A stretch of 7,431 nt of DNA from an uncultured Lachnospiraceae bacterium. Lineage in GTDB: Bacteria; Bacillota; Clostridia; Lachnospirales; Lachnospiraceae. The notes under the pieces were generated by a model, which made no database searches, was not told where the DNA came from, and saw only the letters and a program-made list of their open reading frames with translations. Of the stretch, positions 1 to 7,323 are shown piece after piece. The number at the start of each line of letters is the position of its first letter. The first letter of the stretch is position 1. Made by a program: the position numbers and the translations under genes. The DNA is taken from positions 1-7,431 of the forward strand of contig USDI01000105.1 in the NCBI GenBank assembly GCA_900553305.1, in the 5' to 3' direction.

Positions 1-1332
1 CTGCGTTCTGACATGTCCTCGTTTTTGCATAATAAGGGTAAACAGGATACCTGCAAGAACTACAAACTCCATAAAATACAGGGAATGGGTAATTCTGGCC
101 GGGAAACGTTCTCCCATGAGAATATACATCCAAAGTGCGCTCCGGACGGCAAAAAGAAAACAAAGCTTCCAAATAATGGAAAGCCCCATCATTACACGAT
201 GCTTCCAGATTCCGTAATGTCTCTTATCTTCTGTGTTCCAGCCCTGACACAGTGCCAGCAGGAATACCGTAATATAAAGAAGTATCGTCATATAATTCCA
301 TGGGTAATCACTTCCCGCAGAAGCCGGTCCTCCCAGAAAACGATACACATACAGCTTGAAATACTTCCGGAACTTGGGAATAAAAGGCTGTGCTTCCTGA
401 TTCAGCTCTCCGGCATAATCCGCAATCTGTCCCATGATGGTTTCATCGATCTCTTCATCAATTCCAAAATTATAATTGTCAAACAGAATCTGCTCACTTT
501 CGCTGATTCCGATACTGTCATAAAATGCTTTGTTTTCCTGATAAGAAGGTATTTTCTGAAAATCATAAAGTTCCGTACGGTTGTCAAACAGCGTAGTAAA
601 GGTTCTCCAGTCTTTGCTTCCATAGGCAATCCGGTGTGTTGCTTCTCCGATCAGGAGGCTCAACAGAATCAGTCCGATCACACCAAGATACTTCATGAAA
701 TTTTCTTTCGTGAACACTTTTTCTTCAAAGCTCCACTTCACAACACCTGCGACACAGATCATCGGAAGCACTAACAGAAGCATTTCCGACCGAATCAGAT
801 ACGCCAGAAATACGATCAGAATCGCCGGAATATTGCTCCGGATAAATTTAGCCGGTTCCTCCTGCGGTTTCGAGGTCAGAAACCAGAATGCCGCAGCGGC
901 AGCCAGCATGGTACAGGTAATGGTATACTGTACTGCAACAAGATGCTCCATCATCATGGAAAAGAACAACAGTGTTTCCACAAGTCCTACCGTAAACTTT
1001 GCCTTTCGGCTGGTGCAGATTGCAAAGCTCCGGTTCAGAATCAGAAGCAGTGCCCCAAACTGACAGGCACATAAAAAAATTCCATACCACGGAGCAATCC
1101 GTATGATACGGTATAGCAGGCTGATTGCTGTGCTTATCAGCCACAGCATCTGAATGTTGTGCCCTTCCGGTACACCGGTATAATTCCCGCTCAGGATTTC
1201 CTTCATCAGAACATCATCGTTTAAATCATAATAATAATCAAAACGACAGGCCAGTGCAATCATCGGAATCAGAAGAAACACAACAGAAATTATGAAATTC
1301 TGTCTCTTCGAAACAACTTCCTTAAGCTTCAT
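1..1332 (-). CDS. Polytopic membrane protein of unknown function, C-terminus cut off by window edge
   Basis: The frame is open from an ATG at 1332-1330 to base 1, giving 444 residues with no stop, so the C-terminus lies outside the window. The start is supported by AAGGA at 1338-1342 with a 5-base spacer. It overlaps the end of the aminotransferase gene by 11 bp, which suggests translational coupling. Visible features are an N-terminal membrane segment (about 13-29), then an acidic extracytoplasmic stretch with Asp-Asp at 39-40 inside NDDVLMKEILSGNYTG (38-53), and several hydrophobic segments (about 62-78, 84-100, 116-150, 168-197, 215-229). A hydrophilic domain (about 230-330) has the motif DNYNFGIDEE, and further membrane segments start near 346. 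An acidic first outer loop followed by many helices is compatible with a GT-C glycosyltransferase, but that is inference. The NDD...SGxYTGxPExH pattern recalls uncharacterised membrane proteins of clostridial polysaccharide clusters. I cannot assign a function. Confidence 0.9.
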   Translation of the reverse strand, partial: MKLKEVVSKRQNFIISVVFLLIPMIALACRFDYYYDLNDDVLMKEILSGNYTGVPEGHNIQMLWLISTAISLLYRIIRIAPWYGIFLCACQFGALLLILNRSFAICTSRKAKFTVGLVETLLFFSMMMEHLVAVQYTITCTMLAAAAAFWFLTSKPQEEPAKFIRSNIPAILIVFLAYLIRSEMLLLVLPMICVAGVVKWSFEEKVFTKENFMKYLGVIGLILLSLLIGEATHRIAYGSKDWRTFTTLFDNRTELYDFQKIPSYQENKAFYDSIGISESEQILFDNYNFGIDEEIDETIMGQIADYAGELNQEAQPFIPKFRKYFKLYVYRFLGGPASAGSDYPWNYMTILLYITVFLLALCQGWNTEDKRHYGIWKHRVMMGLSIIWKLCFLFAVRSALWMYILMGERFPARITHSLYFMEFVVLAGILFTLIMQKRGHVRTQ

Positions 1333-2452
1333 AGAATTCCTTCACTTTAGAAATAATGTAATCCGTCTGTTCTTCGGTCAGCTGATAAAACATCGGCAAT
1401 CTCACCAGACGTTCGCTTTCTTTTGTCGTATAACGGTCTTCCCCATGGAAACGGCCAAATTTCAGTCCGGCAGGTGCCGAATGAAGCGGTACATAATGGA
1501 AGACACAAAGGATCTCATTTTCCTTCATAAAGGAAATGAATCTGGTCCGTTCCTCAAGATCCTTACATTTGATGTAAAACATATGACCATTGTGCTTACA
1601 GTCCCTGGGAATTACCGGCAGGGTAATCTTCCCGGCTTCCTGCAATGGCAGTAATGCATCATAATACTGCTGCCATCTGGAAAGACGCACTTCATTAATC
1701 CGATCTGCGATTTCCAGCTGCGCATAAAGATATGCTGCATTAATTTCACTCGGAAGATAAGAAGATCCATAATTTCTCCAGCAATACTTATCCACCTGTC
1801 CACGGAAATATTTACTCCGGTCTGTTCCCTTTTCACGAAGGATCTCAGCTTCTTCCACATAATGTTCATCACGGATAAGTAATGCGCCGCCCTCACCCAT
1901 ACTGTAATTCTTCGTTTCATGGAAACTGAAGCAGCCGAAATCACCGATCGTTCCAAGTGCTTTGCCCTTATAGCTTGCCATCACTCCCTGCGCAGCATCC
2001 TCTACCACCAGTAAATGATGGCGCTTTGCAATGTCAAGAATCGTGTCCATTTCACAGGAAACACCTGCATAATGTACCACGGCAATGGCTTTCGTCTTCT
2101 CGGTGATGGCATCCTCAATCAGGGTTTCATCAATATTCATGGTGTCCGGACGGATATCTACGAACACAATCTTTGCACCACGCAGTACAAACGCATCTGC
2201 AGTTGATACAAACGTATAGGACGGCATAATCACCTCATCGCCTTCCTTAATACTACAAAGAAGAGCTGCCATTTCCAGTGCATGAGTACAGGATGTCGTC
2301 AGAAGGCACTTGCCTGCTCCGGTCTGTTCCTCTATCCATTTACTGCATTTCTTTGTGAAATCACCATCCCCACAGATATGCATGCTCTCTACAGCCTGCT
2401 TCATATAATCCATTTCCTTCCCTGTAAGGGGCGGTACATTAAATCGGATCAT
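1322..2452 (-). CDS. wecE: WecE-type dTDP-4-amino-4,6-dideoxygalactose transaminase (PLP-dependent, DegT/DnrJ/EryC1 family)
   Basis: This cytoplasmic enzyme is predicted to transfer an amino group, normally from glutamate, to C4 of dTDP-4-keto-6-deoxy-D-glucose, giving dTDP-4-amino-4,6-dideoxy-D-galactose (dTDP-Fuc4N). From the chosen start it has 376 residues, the length I recall for Escherichia coli WecE, and it aligns with that protein from end to end. Near-identical blocks include GDEVIMPSYTFVSTA (71-85), DTMNIDETLIE (103-113), EDAAQGVM (151-158), SFHETKNY (176-183) and FHGEDRYTTKESERL (335-349). Lys181 in HETKN is the expected Schiff-base lysine and Asp152 the expected contact to the PLP ring nitrogen. 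An upstream in-frame ATG at 2488 would add 12 residues but has no ribosome site, whereas 2452 has a perfect AGGAGG. Other 4-aminotransferases of the family are the main alternative, but the full-length match favours WecE. Genes for the precursor sugar and for N-acetylation (wecD-like) are not visible. Confidence 0.93.
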   Translation of the reverse strand: MIRFNVPPLTGKEMDYMKQAVESMHICGDGDFTKKCSKWIEEQTGAGKCLLTTSCTHALEMAALLCSIKEGDEVIMPSYTFVSTADAFVLRGAKIVFVDIRPDTMNIDETLIEDAITEKTKAIAVVHYAGVSCEMDTILDIAKRHHLLVVEDAAQGVMASYKGKALGTIGDFGCFSFHETKNYSMGEGGALLIRDEHYVEEAEILREKGTDRSKYFRGQVDKYCWRNYGSSYLPSEINAAYLYAQLEIADRINEVRLSRWQQYYDALLPLQEAGKITLPVIPRDCKHNGHMFYIKCKDLEERTRFISFMKENEILCVFHYVPLHSAPAGLKFGRFHGEDRYTTKESERLVRLPMFYQLTEEQTDYIISKVKEFYEA

Positions 2453-2460
2453 TTCTCTCT

Positions 2461-2466
2461 CCTCCT
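2461..2466 (-). promoter_or_regulatory. Ribosome binding site that fixes the wecE start
   Basis: The minus strand reads AGGAGG here, 8 bases before the ATG at 2452-2450. This decides between the two in-frame starts: the longer option at 2488 is preceded by CTGAATAGTTA, which has no Shine-Dalgarno character, and its 12 extra residues (MEINADLQEERE) have no counterpart in WecE as I recall it. Confidence 0.85.
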
Positions 2467-2488
2467 GTAAATCGGCGTTTATTTCCAT

Positions 2489-2514
2489 TAACTATTCAGA
2501 ACAGTTACGCAAAG
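2489..2514 (-). repeat. Short dyad at the end of the large membrane protein gene, related to the leader repeat at 7254-7308
   Basis: On the plus strand TAACTATT (2489-2496) and AACAGTTA (2500-2507) form an inverted repeat around CAG. As RNA from the minus strand this is an 8-bp stem with one G-U pair and a 3-base loop. The stop codon of the upstream gene (2505-2507) lies in the stem. The block 2489-2514 also matches 7254-7279 at 21 of 26 positions, sharing TAACTATTCAGA and CGCAAAG. There is no U-run after the stem and the wecE ribosome site follows closely, so it is not a standard terminator. It may be a remnant of a dispersed palindromic repeat. Confidence 0.5.
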
Positions 2515-4274
2515 ATCACATATTTTTCATTTCCAAAGACCATCCGGTATCCATTTGCTGTCATAAAATCGAGAATAACCTTAAGCTTCTGTTCCCAGAC
2601 AGAGCCATCTCCTTCCGTCCCATTCCCCTGCAAATCAAGCACCTGCGCCATGATTTCCTCCGAAAAGATAACAAGCGGACGATTCTCTTCCGTCATCGTT
2701 TGATTTAAAGTATTGAGATCCTCTGCCAGCCGTTCATAGCTGTTCGTATCAAGATCTGCCCATGATGTATAAACAGCCGGCGCCTTGTGAAGATAATAGG
2801 ACAGCCCCGGAATATTTCCATACAGAATCACCTTTTTGTTCCGGTATTCCGTATTATTTTCCAGCATAAAGGTATTTAGCTCTTCGAGTGTTCCGGCATT
2901 TCCGGCATTGGTTTTCATTCCACGCAGAATCCGGCTTCCTTCTACTGTCGTATCCCGTTTCTGTCCGTCTTCTCCATCAAGGAAAACATAGTTACAGCCA
3001 ATTCCGACCGCCTGAATCAGGAATGCAATTACCATAGCCGTGGTCATCGCTTTTACGGAAAAGACCGGAACCTTCCCGGTTACATCCAGATACGGGCGTC
3101 CCCACCTTGCGAAGCGGTATATGGTCCAGAACGTAATCGGTGCCACAAAAAACAGGTTATTTAAAGCCGGCCACACATAATTGTTACTGCCAAGCGGGGT
3201 GATCAGAATCACGATAAGGCTCATCGCCGCAATCAGCTTCCATTCGCAGTCCTGCATTCTGCTAAACAGCATCCATACGCAGATCCCCAACGACAAAATC
3301 AGGAAAATCACTCCCCACTGGAGAGCAGCTTCCTTCTGATAATATTTAAAGTTAAACATTCCCCATCTGCCGAGCACGACAAACAAAAATACAATACAGA
3401 TACAATATACTACTTTGCGGAGCAGAGGAAAACGTTCCTTCTGTATTGCAAAAAACGGAATTCCGGGCAGAATACAAAGCACCATATAGGCCATCCATCT
3501 CGCCCCGTGCAGATAGGCATCGGCGTATGGATGCTGTTTAGCAGAATGCGCCATACCGAAGACTCCTTCGATCATGGTTCCAAACGTTCCCGTTCCGTAA
3601 AGAAGCATCATACCCGCAAGAACTGTCACAAAGCCTGCTGCATAACCTGCTATGCACAGTCCTGTTTCTTTCGCAATTTCCGCTACGGTTTTCTTCTTCA
3701 AATATCCATAATACCACAAAGCCAGAATCAATAACACTTCCAATCCGTTATTCGGAAAGCGTACAAAGGTATTGAGTCCCAGAACCACTCCTGCTGCCAC
3801 AAGGCATCCCGGATGCTTCCGCACCAGTCCACGGAACAACAGAATGACTGAAACGAGCAATAGCGCATAAGTCATATAATTATATAAAATCACGGATGGA
3901 CACCAGCACATTCCAATCGCTGCCAGTTCTGCCAGAAAGGTAATGGCTGCCGGCATTTTTGTCCGGAAGAATCGGTATCCAAGTAACGCCATGACACTGA
4001 TCAGCAGGGAAGAATACACCTTCATGCCAAGCATGGTTCCTCCAAACGGAAGTTTCGTGAAGAAAAAGCCAAGGACATTGGACAAAAAGGTCAGGAGTGT
4101 CCACAATACGGTATTTTCTCCAAAGAACACATAGTTTCCAAGACTGTACGCCGTATCCGTCAGATCAATCCCCTGATTTACTTTAAGCAAAGGAAACAGT
4201 ACAAGGATTACTGGAAACAGAATTTTCTCTGCAAAATGATAAAGAGGTTTTAATCGTTCCGCATATGCTTTCAT
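2505..4274 (-). CDS. Large polytopic membrane protein with soluble C-terminal domain, possible GT-C-type glycosyltransferase
   Basis: The 589-residue protein has roughly a dozen or more hydrophobic segments between residues 17 and 430, followed by a soluble tail of about 160 residues. After the first segment comes GIDLTDTAYSLGNY (35-48), an acidic outer loop with Asp37 and Asp40. GT-C glycosyltransferases, which use lipid-linked sugar donors on the outer face of the membrane, carry catalytic acidic residues in this position. A second notable stretch is LNTFVRFPNN (167-176). The tail includes KVILYGNIPGLSYYL (480-494) and PLVIFSEE (533-540), which look like strands of a small alpha/beta domain. 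The start is well supported: AGGAGG at 4281-4286 lies 6 bases upstream, and the ATG overlaps the acyltransferase stop in an ATGA. The gene sits between the acyltransferase and wecE, so a role in glycan assembly is likely, but the exact reaction is unknown and GT-C membership is inference from topology and loop acids. Confidence 0.88.
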   Translation of the reverse strand: MKAYAERLKPLYHFAEKILFPVILVLFPLLKVNQGIDLTDTAYSLGNYVFFGENTVLWTLLTFLSNVLGFFFTKLPFGGTMLGMKVYSSLLISVMALLGYRFFRTKMPAAITFLAELAAIGMCWCPSVILYNYMTYALLLVSVILLFRGLVRKHPGCLVAAGVVLGLNTFVRFPNNGLEVLLILALWYYGYLKKKTVAEIAKETGLCIAGYAAGFVTVLAGMMLLYGTGTFGTMIEGVFGMAHSAKQHPYADAYLHGARWMAYMVLCILPGIPFFAIQKERFPLLRKVVYCICIVFLFVVLGRWGMFNFKYYQKEAALQWGVIFLILSLGICVWMLFSRMQDCEWKLIAAMSLIVILITPLGSNNYVWPALNNLFFVAPITFWTIYRFARWGRPYLDVTGKVPVFSVKAMTTAMVIAFLIQAVGIGCNYVFLDGEDGQKRDTTVEGSRILRGMKTNAGNAGTLEELNTFMLENNTEYRNKKVILYGNIPGLSYYLHKAPAVYTSWADLDTNSYERLAEDLNTLNQTMTEENRPLVIFSEEIMAQVLDLQGNGTEGDGSVWEQKLKVILDFMTANGYRMVFGNEKYVIFA

Positions 4275-5428
4275 TTATTCCCTCCTCTGCTTTCCCTGTC
4301 ATCCGGATTTTTCATCCATTTTCCTAATGCTGTCTTATCGAATCCACTTCCAACCAGATGAAACACCTTTTCTCTTACAAAGTCTGCCAACAGGCCTGCA
4401 ATACACACCACCAGCAGGCAGAAAACCCATTCTGCAAAACAGGTAAGTACACCGGCATTTCCGGCAGGATTCACAATTGCTTTCAACCACCCATACCAGT
4501 TACCGCGGATATCGATGTGTTCATGTAATAAATAAATACCAAAGCATAAGCTTCCAAGCCGCCGGAGCAGATCTGCTGCTTTTCCTTCCCGGATCTGTAA
4601 GGAACGGAACAGATAAAACAGCCCGATCGCCGCCGTAAGTACCGTAACCGTATTGTAATGATACGGCACGGAAAAATAATATTCACAGGTATTCTGTAAC
4701 GAAGGCAGAAAGCTTCCCAGATCCTTCATCAGAAACTGGATCGCCATTCCGACCGCGGCACTCAGCAAAAAGAGAATCGCCGCATTCCCCCTGTTTGTTT
4801 TAAACCGGTGAAAAATTCCATTTTCATCATACTTTCCTGCATAGGCTGCAAGAAGATAAACGAAAACAAACCAGGTCGGGTCATAGCCATACCGGTCTGT
4901 TGCAAAAGCCACTGGTACGATACTCTTAATTCCACTTAAAAATACAAAAAGTACGACAAGTGCCGTCTGATACGTTTTCTTTGGAAGGTACTGTGCCGCC
5001 CGGTTCAAAAAAGGCATCATCAGCATCAACAGCAGGAACGAAGTTGCAAACCAATAGTGTTCTGTCTCAATCGGAAACAGATACGGAAGAATTCCATAAA
5101 TGCCATTCTGAAAGCCGGTGCCGATTCCAAAACACATCAGAACAAGGGGAATCAGCAGGCTGTAAAACCAGATCTGGCAAAGGAACCGCAGGACTCTTCT
5201 TACTTGTAATGATCCCCGATATCCAAAATAACCACTGATAAACACATAGGCATTCACTGCCGCAAGGCAGAAATTTTCAAGAATCGTTCCTAAAACAGCA
5301 GGAAGTTCTGTCGCTTTGCCCGGTTCTAAAAGATTCCCGGAATTTGCCAGAAAATGCATGGTAACAATCATCATCATGGCAACCATACGCAATAATTCAA
5401 TTCCTGCCTGACGTTTTCTTCCTTCCAT
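4271..5428 (-). CDS. Acyltransferase-3 family membrane protein, probable glycan O-acyltransferase
   Basis: The 385-residue protein has about ten hydrophobic segments. It begins with the family hallmark IELLRMVAMMMIVTMHF (10-26), in which Arg14 and His25 form the R-x10-H pattern typical of acyltransferase-3 proteins, His25 being the expected catalytic residue. Further family-like blocks are NAYVFISGYFGY (59-70), EHYWFATSFLLLMLMMPFLN (123-142) and LCFGIYLLHEH (294-304). Enzymes of this family usually pass acetyl or other acyl groups across the membrane onto sugar hydroxyls of surface polysaccharides; substrate and acyl group cannot be read from the sequence. The start has AAGGA at 5435-5439 with a 6-base spacer. 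Only 33 bases separate it from the ABC exporter gene, and its stop overlaps the next start by 4 bp, so it is probably cotranscribed and coupled. Some relatives acylate amino groups, so it could act on the 4-amino sugar made by WecE, but O-acylation is the commoner activity. Confidence 0.9.
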   Translation of the reverse strand: MEGRKRQAGIELLRMVAMMMIVTMHFLANSGNLLEPGKATELPAVLGTILENFCLAAVNAYVFISGYFGYRGSLQVRRVLRFLCQIWFYSLLIPLVLMCFGIGTGFQNGIYGILPYLFPIETEHYWFATSFLLLMLMMPFLNRAAQYLPKKTYQTALVVLFVFLSGIKSIVPVAFATDRYGYDPTWFVFVYLLAAYAGKYDENGIFHRFKTNRGNAAILFLLSAAVGMAIQFLMKDLGSFLPSLQNTCEYYFSVPYHYNTVTVLTAAIGLFYLFRSLQIREGKAADLLRRLGSLCFGIYLLHEHIDIRGNWYGWLKAIVNPAGNAGVLTCFAEWVFCLLVVCIAGLLADFVREKVFHLVGSGFDKTALGKWMKNPDDRESRGGNK

Positions 5429-5461
5429 GCAGCTTCCTTTCCCAATTTACAATGACTTTCT

Positions 5462-7201
5462 TTATCGTTCTCTCGTCACCTTGCCATCTTCGACACGATA
5501 AACAATGTCGCACTTCTCGATGGTCTGTAAGCGGTGTGCAATAATCACCATGGTCTTCCGTCCATGCAGACGGTTGATCGAATCCATAATGGCTGCTTCC
5601 GTATCATTGTCAAGGGCTGAGGTTGCCTCATCCATAATCAGCACCTCCGGATCTTCAAAAAGTGCCCTTGCAATGCTGATTCGCTGTCTCTGGCCTCCGG
5701 AAATACGGATTCCACGCTCGCCGATTCCGGTATCGAGTCCTTCCGGAAGGCTTCTTACAAATTCATCAAGCTGGGCTTCCTTCAGTGCCGCCCAGACCTT
5801 TTCATCATCAATATCTTCCTCTGCATAACCAAACGCAACGTTCTTACGGATGGTATCATCAATCATAAAGATATTCTGTGGAATATATCCCACATTTTTG
5901 AGCCAGGACTGGTAATGATCGCGGACCTCCACGCCATCTGCAAGAATCTCTCCCTGCTGCAGCTTTAAAAGTCCGAGCATGATATCCACAACGGTAGACT
6001 TTCCGGCACCGGTTGTACCCACAATTCCTACCGACTGGCCAATGGGAATCACCATATCCGCATGGTCAAAAATCAATGTCTCCGTGTTCGGGTATTTATA
6101 AACAATATCCTTTAATTCTATCTTATCCCTGATCTCCATCTTCTGTACATTAATCTTCTGACGGTATGCTTCCTCGTCATAATTCACGTTCTTATCCCGG
6201 ATATCATCCTGCAAATGATCGCTGACTCCCATAAAGAACGGTTCAAAATAGGAAATCGAGGTCAGATGGTTGTTAATCCGGTTTGCACACGGCACAAGAC
6301 GCATGGCAACAACCGCAAGTGCACTCAACTGGGTAATGACTTCACTTGCCTCAATGCCGTTTAACAACTGCAGCATCATAAAGATAATCATTCCGGCCAC
6401 GGCCACGGTTTCAATCAAGAGTCGCGGTGTGGCATTGTACAGATTATAACGCTGTACGGCGCTTACATAGCCGTTTCCACACTTGGAGTATTCATTGATA
6501 AAGTAACTTTCCTTATTGGCAATCTTGATTTCCTTGATTCCCATTACCGACTGATCAATCCATTTATAAAGGCCGCTGTAATAATCCTGATTCTCCACGC
6601 CGGCCTTTTTCATGATCGGCTTCAAGATAAACATAATAAGCAGAAGAACTGCAATCAGAAGCGCTGCCACGATAATGGTGATCTTGATTCCACTGATAAA
6701 TGCCACCACAATGACAAGTCCCACGAAAATGACCCCTTCACTGAAAAGCTGCAGCATCGCCAGAATCAGTCCGTACATGTTATTGACATCCGAGGTAATG
6801 CTTCTCTGGATCACGGAAGTATCCGCATTCAGATAATATTCATACGGGCGCTGCATAAAGTTGATCATCATACGTCTTGAGGTTGCAAACTGATTGGTAT
6901 AGACGAACTTAAGCTGTGACTTCTGCTGGAAGAACAGGAAGACATTCTTAAGTACAAACATCAAAATCAAAGCCATCATCACAAACACCATGACGGCCGT
7001 AGTATGCTCCTGATCAATATGAAAAATCTCACAGATTACCTGGAGATAACGGTGCTTTGCCACCGCATTTTCTTCCAGAACCACCTGCATTACCGGAACT
7101 ACCATGGAAATACCGGCAGTTTCAAGAATTGCTCCAATCAGCATCAGAAATAACTGAAGCACCATAATTCGTTTCTGACGTGCATCAAGAAGCACCATCA
7201 T
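5462..7201 (-). CDS. ABC exporter with fused membrane and ATPase domains, PglK-like glycan flippase candidate
   Basis: The 579-residue half-transporter, expected to act as a dimer, has an N-terminal six-helix membrane domain (hydrophobic segments near 13-41, 68-92, 143-170, 172-194, 260-281, 288-303) and a complete nucleotide-binding domain from about 360. In order: Walker A GTTGAGKST (395-403), Q-loop Gln442 in YIPQ, signature ISGGQRQR (500-507), Walker B VLIMDEAT (520-527), D-loop SALD (528-531) and switch His556. All key residues are intact, so an active ATPase is expected. The N-terminal ETAGISMVVPVM resembles PglK-type flippases, which move lipid-linked oligosaccharides across the membrane. 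Together with the neighbouring sugar and membrane enzymes this favours glycan export over drug or peptide export; the substrate is unproven. The start is uncertain. ATG pairs at 7201 and 7198 lack a Shine-Dalgarno, and the frame is open back to a stop at 7238-7240 without an ATG, GTG or TTG. An ATG one frame off at 7220 has AAGGA 14 bases upstream. Confidence 0.93.
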   Translation of the reverse strand: MMVLLDARQKRIMVLQLFLMLIGAILETAGISMVVPVMQVVLEENAVAKHRYLQVICEIFHIDQEHTTAVMVFVMMALILMFVLKNVFLFFQQKSQLKFVYTNQFATSRRMMINFMQRPYEYYLNADTSVIQRSITSDVNNMYGLILAMLQLFSEGVIFVGLVIVVAFISGIKITIIVAALLIAVLLLIMFILKPIMKKAGVENQDYYSGLYKWIDQSVMGIKEIKIANKESYFINEYSKCGNGYVSAVQRYNLYNATPRLLIETVAVAGMIIFMMLQLLNGIEASEVITQLSALAVVAMRLVPCANRINNHLTSISYFEPFFMGVSDHLQDDIRDKNVNYDEEAYRQKINVQKMEIRDKIELKDIVYKYPNTETLIFDHADMVIPIGQSVGIVGTTGAGKSTVVDIMLGLLKLQQGEILADGVEVRDHYQSWLKNVGYIPQNIFMIDDTIRKNVAFGYAEEDIDDEKVWAALKEAQLDEFVRSLPEGLDTGIGERGIRISGGQRQRISIARALFEDPEVLIMDEATSALDNDTEAAIMDSINRLHGRKTMVIIAHRLQTIEKCDIVYRVEDGKVTRER

Positions 7202-7243
7202 CTTTAAAAATTTTACCCATGTTTCTGTGTGATATCCTTATAT

Positions 7244-7249
7244 TTTATA
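7244..7249 (-). promoter_or_regulatory. Weak candidate -10 element upstream of the ABC exporter gene
   Basis: The minus strand reads TATAAA within GTATAAAATATAAGG, about 43 bases before the ABC start, in an A/T-rich patch. It matches the TATAAT consensus at five of six positions. No TTGACA-like hexamer sits 16-18 bases upstream. A perfect TATAAT also occurs at 7336-7341 on the same strand, again without a good -35. Some promoter should lie in this leader if the ABC gene begins the operon, but neither site is convincing alone. Confidence 0.22.
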
Positions 7250-7253
7250 CCTG

Positions 7254-7308
7254 TAACTATTCAGACCCCATTCGCAAAGCCGCTGCTACGCAGCTTTCCG
7301 CAACAGTT
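7254..7308 (-). repeat. Nested stem-loop in the leader of the ABC exporter gene
   Basis: Outer arms on the plus strand are AACTATT (7255-7261) and AACAGTT (7302-7308), which pair with one G-U in the minus-strand RNA. Inside lies a second hairpin: AAAGC (7276-7280) pairs with GCTTT (7293-7297), and TGC (7284-7286) pairs with GCA (7290-7292) around a TAC loop, with CGC (7281-7283) bulged on one side. The outer arms and the adjoining CAG are the same as in the dyad at 2489-2507. There is no U-run, so a terminator is unlikely. A dispersed palindromic repeat or a structured leader RNA are both possible. Confidence 0.45.
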
Positions 7309-7323
7309 CAGCCCTGCCCATTC

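Noticed and set aside
13..774. A 253-codon plus-strand open frame
   Set aside because: It lies opposite the well-supported partial membrane protein gene. Its translation is low-complexity, rich in Lys/His/Cys with no domain pattern, and it has no ribosome site. The same applies to other plus-strand frames such as 695-1063, 1292-1654, 4960-5238, 5505-5828 and 6612-6836.
2453..2488. Longer wecE start at 2488
   Set aside because: No ribosome site precedes it, the extra 12 residues do not fit the family, and a perfect AGGAGG precedes the 2452 start.
2453..2504. Separate promoter or terminator between the large membrane protein gene and wecE
   Set aside because: The 52-base gap holds a weak A/U-rich hairpin without a U-run and the wecE ribosome site. 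No -35/-10 pair is visible.
5462..7201. Bacteriocin or peptide exporter, or multidrug exporter, for the ABC protein
   Set aside because: There is no N-terminal peptidase domain (the protein starts directly with the membrane domain) and no precursor peptide gene nearby. The sugar-enzyme neighbourhood and PglK-like N-terminus favour glycan export.
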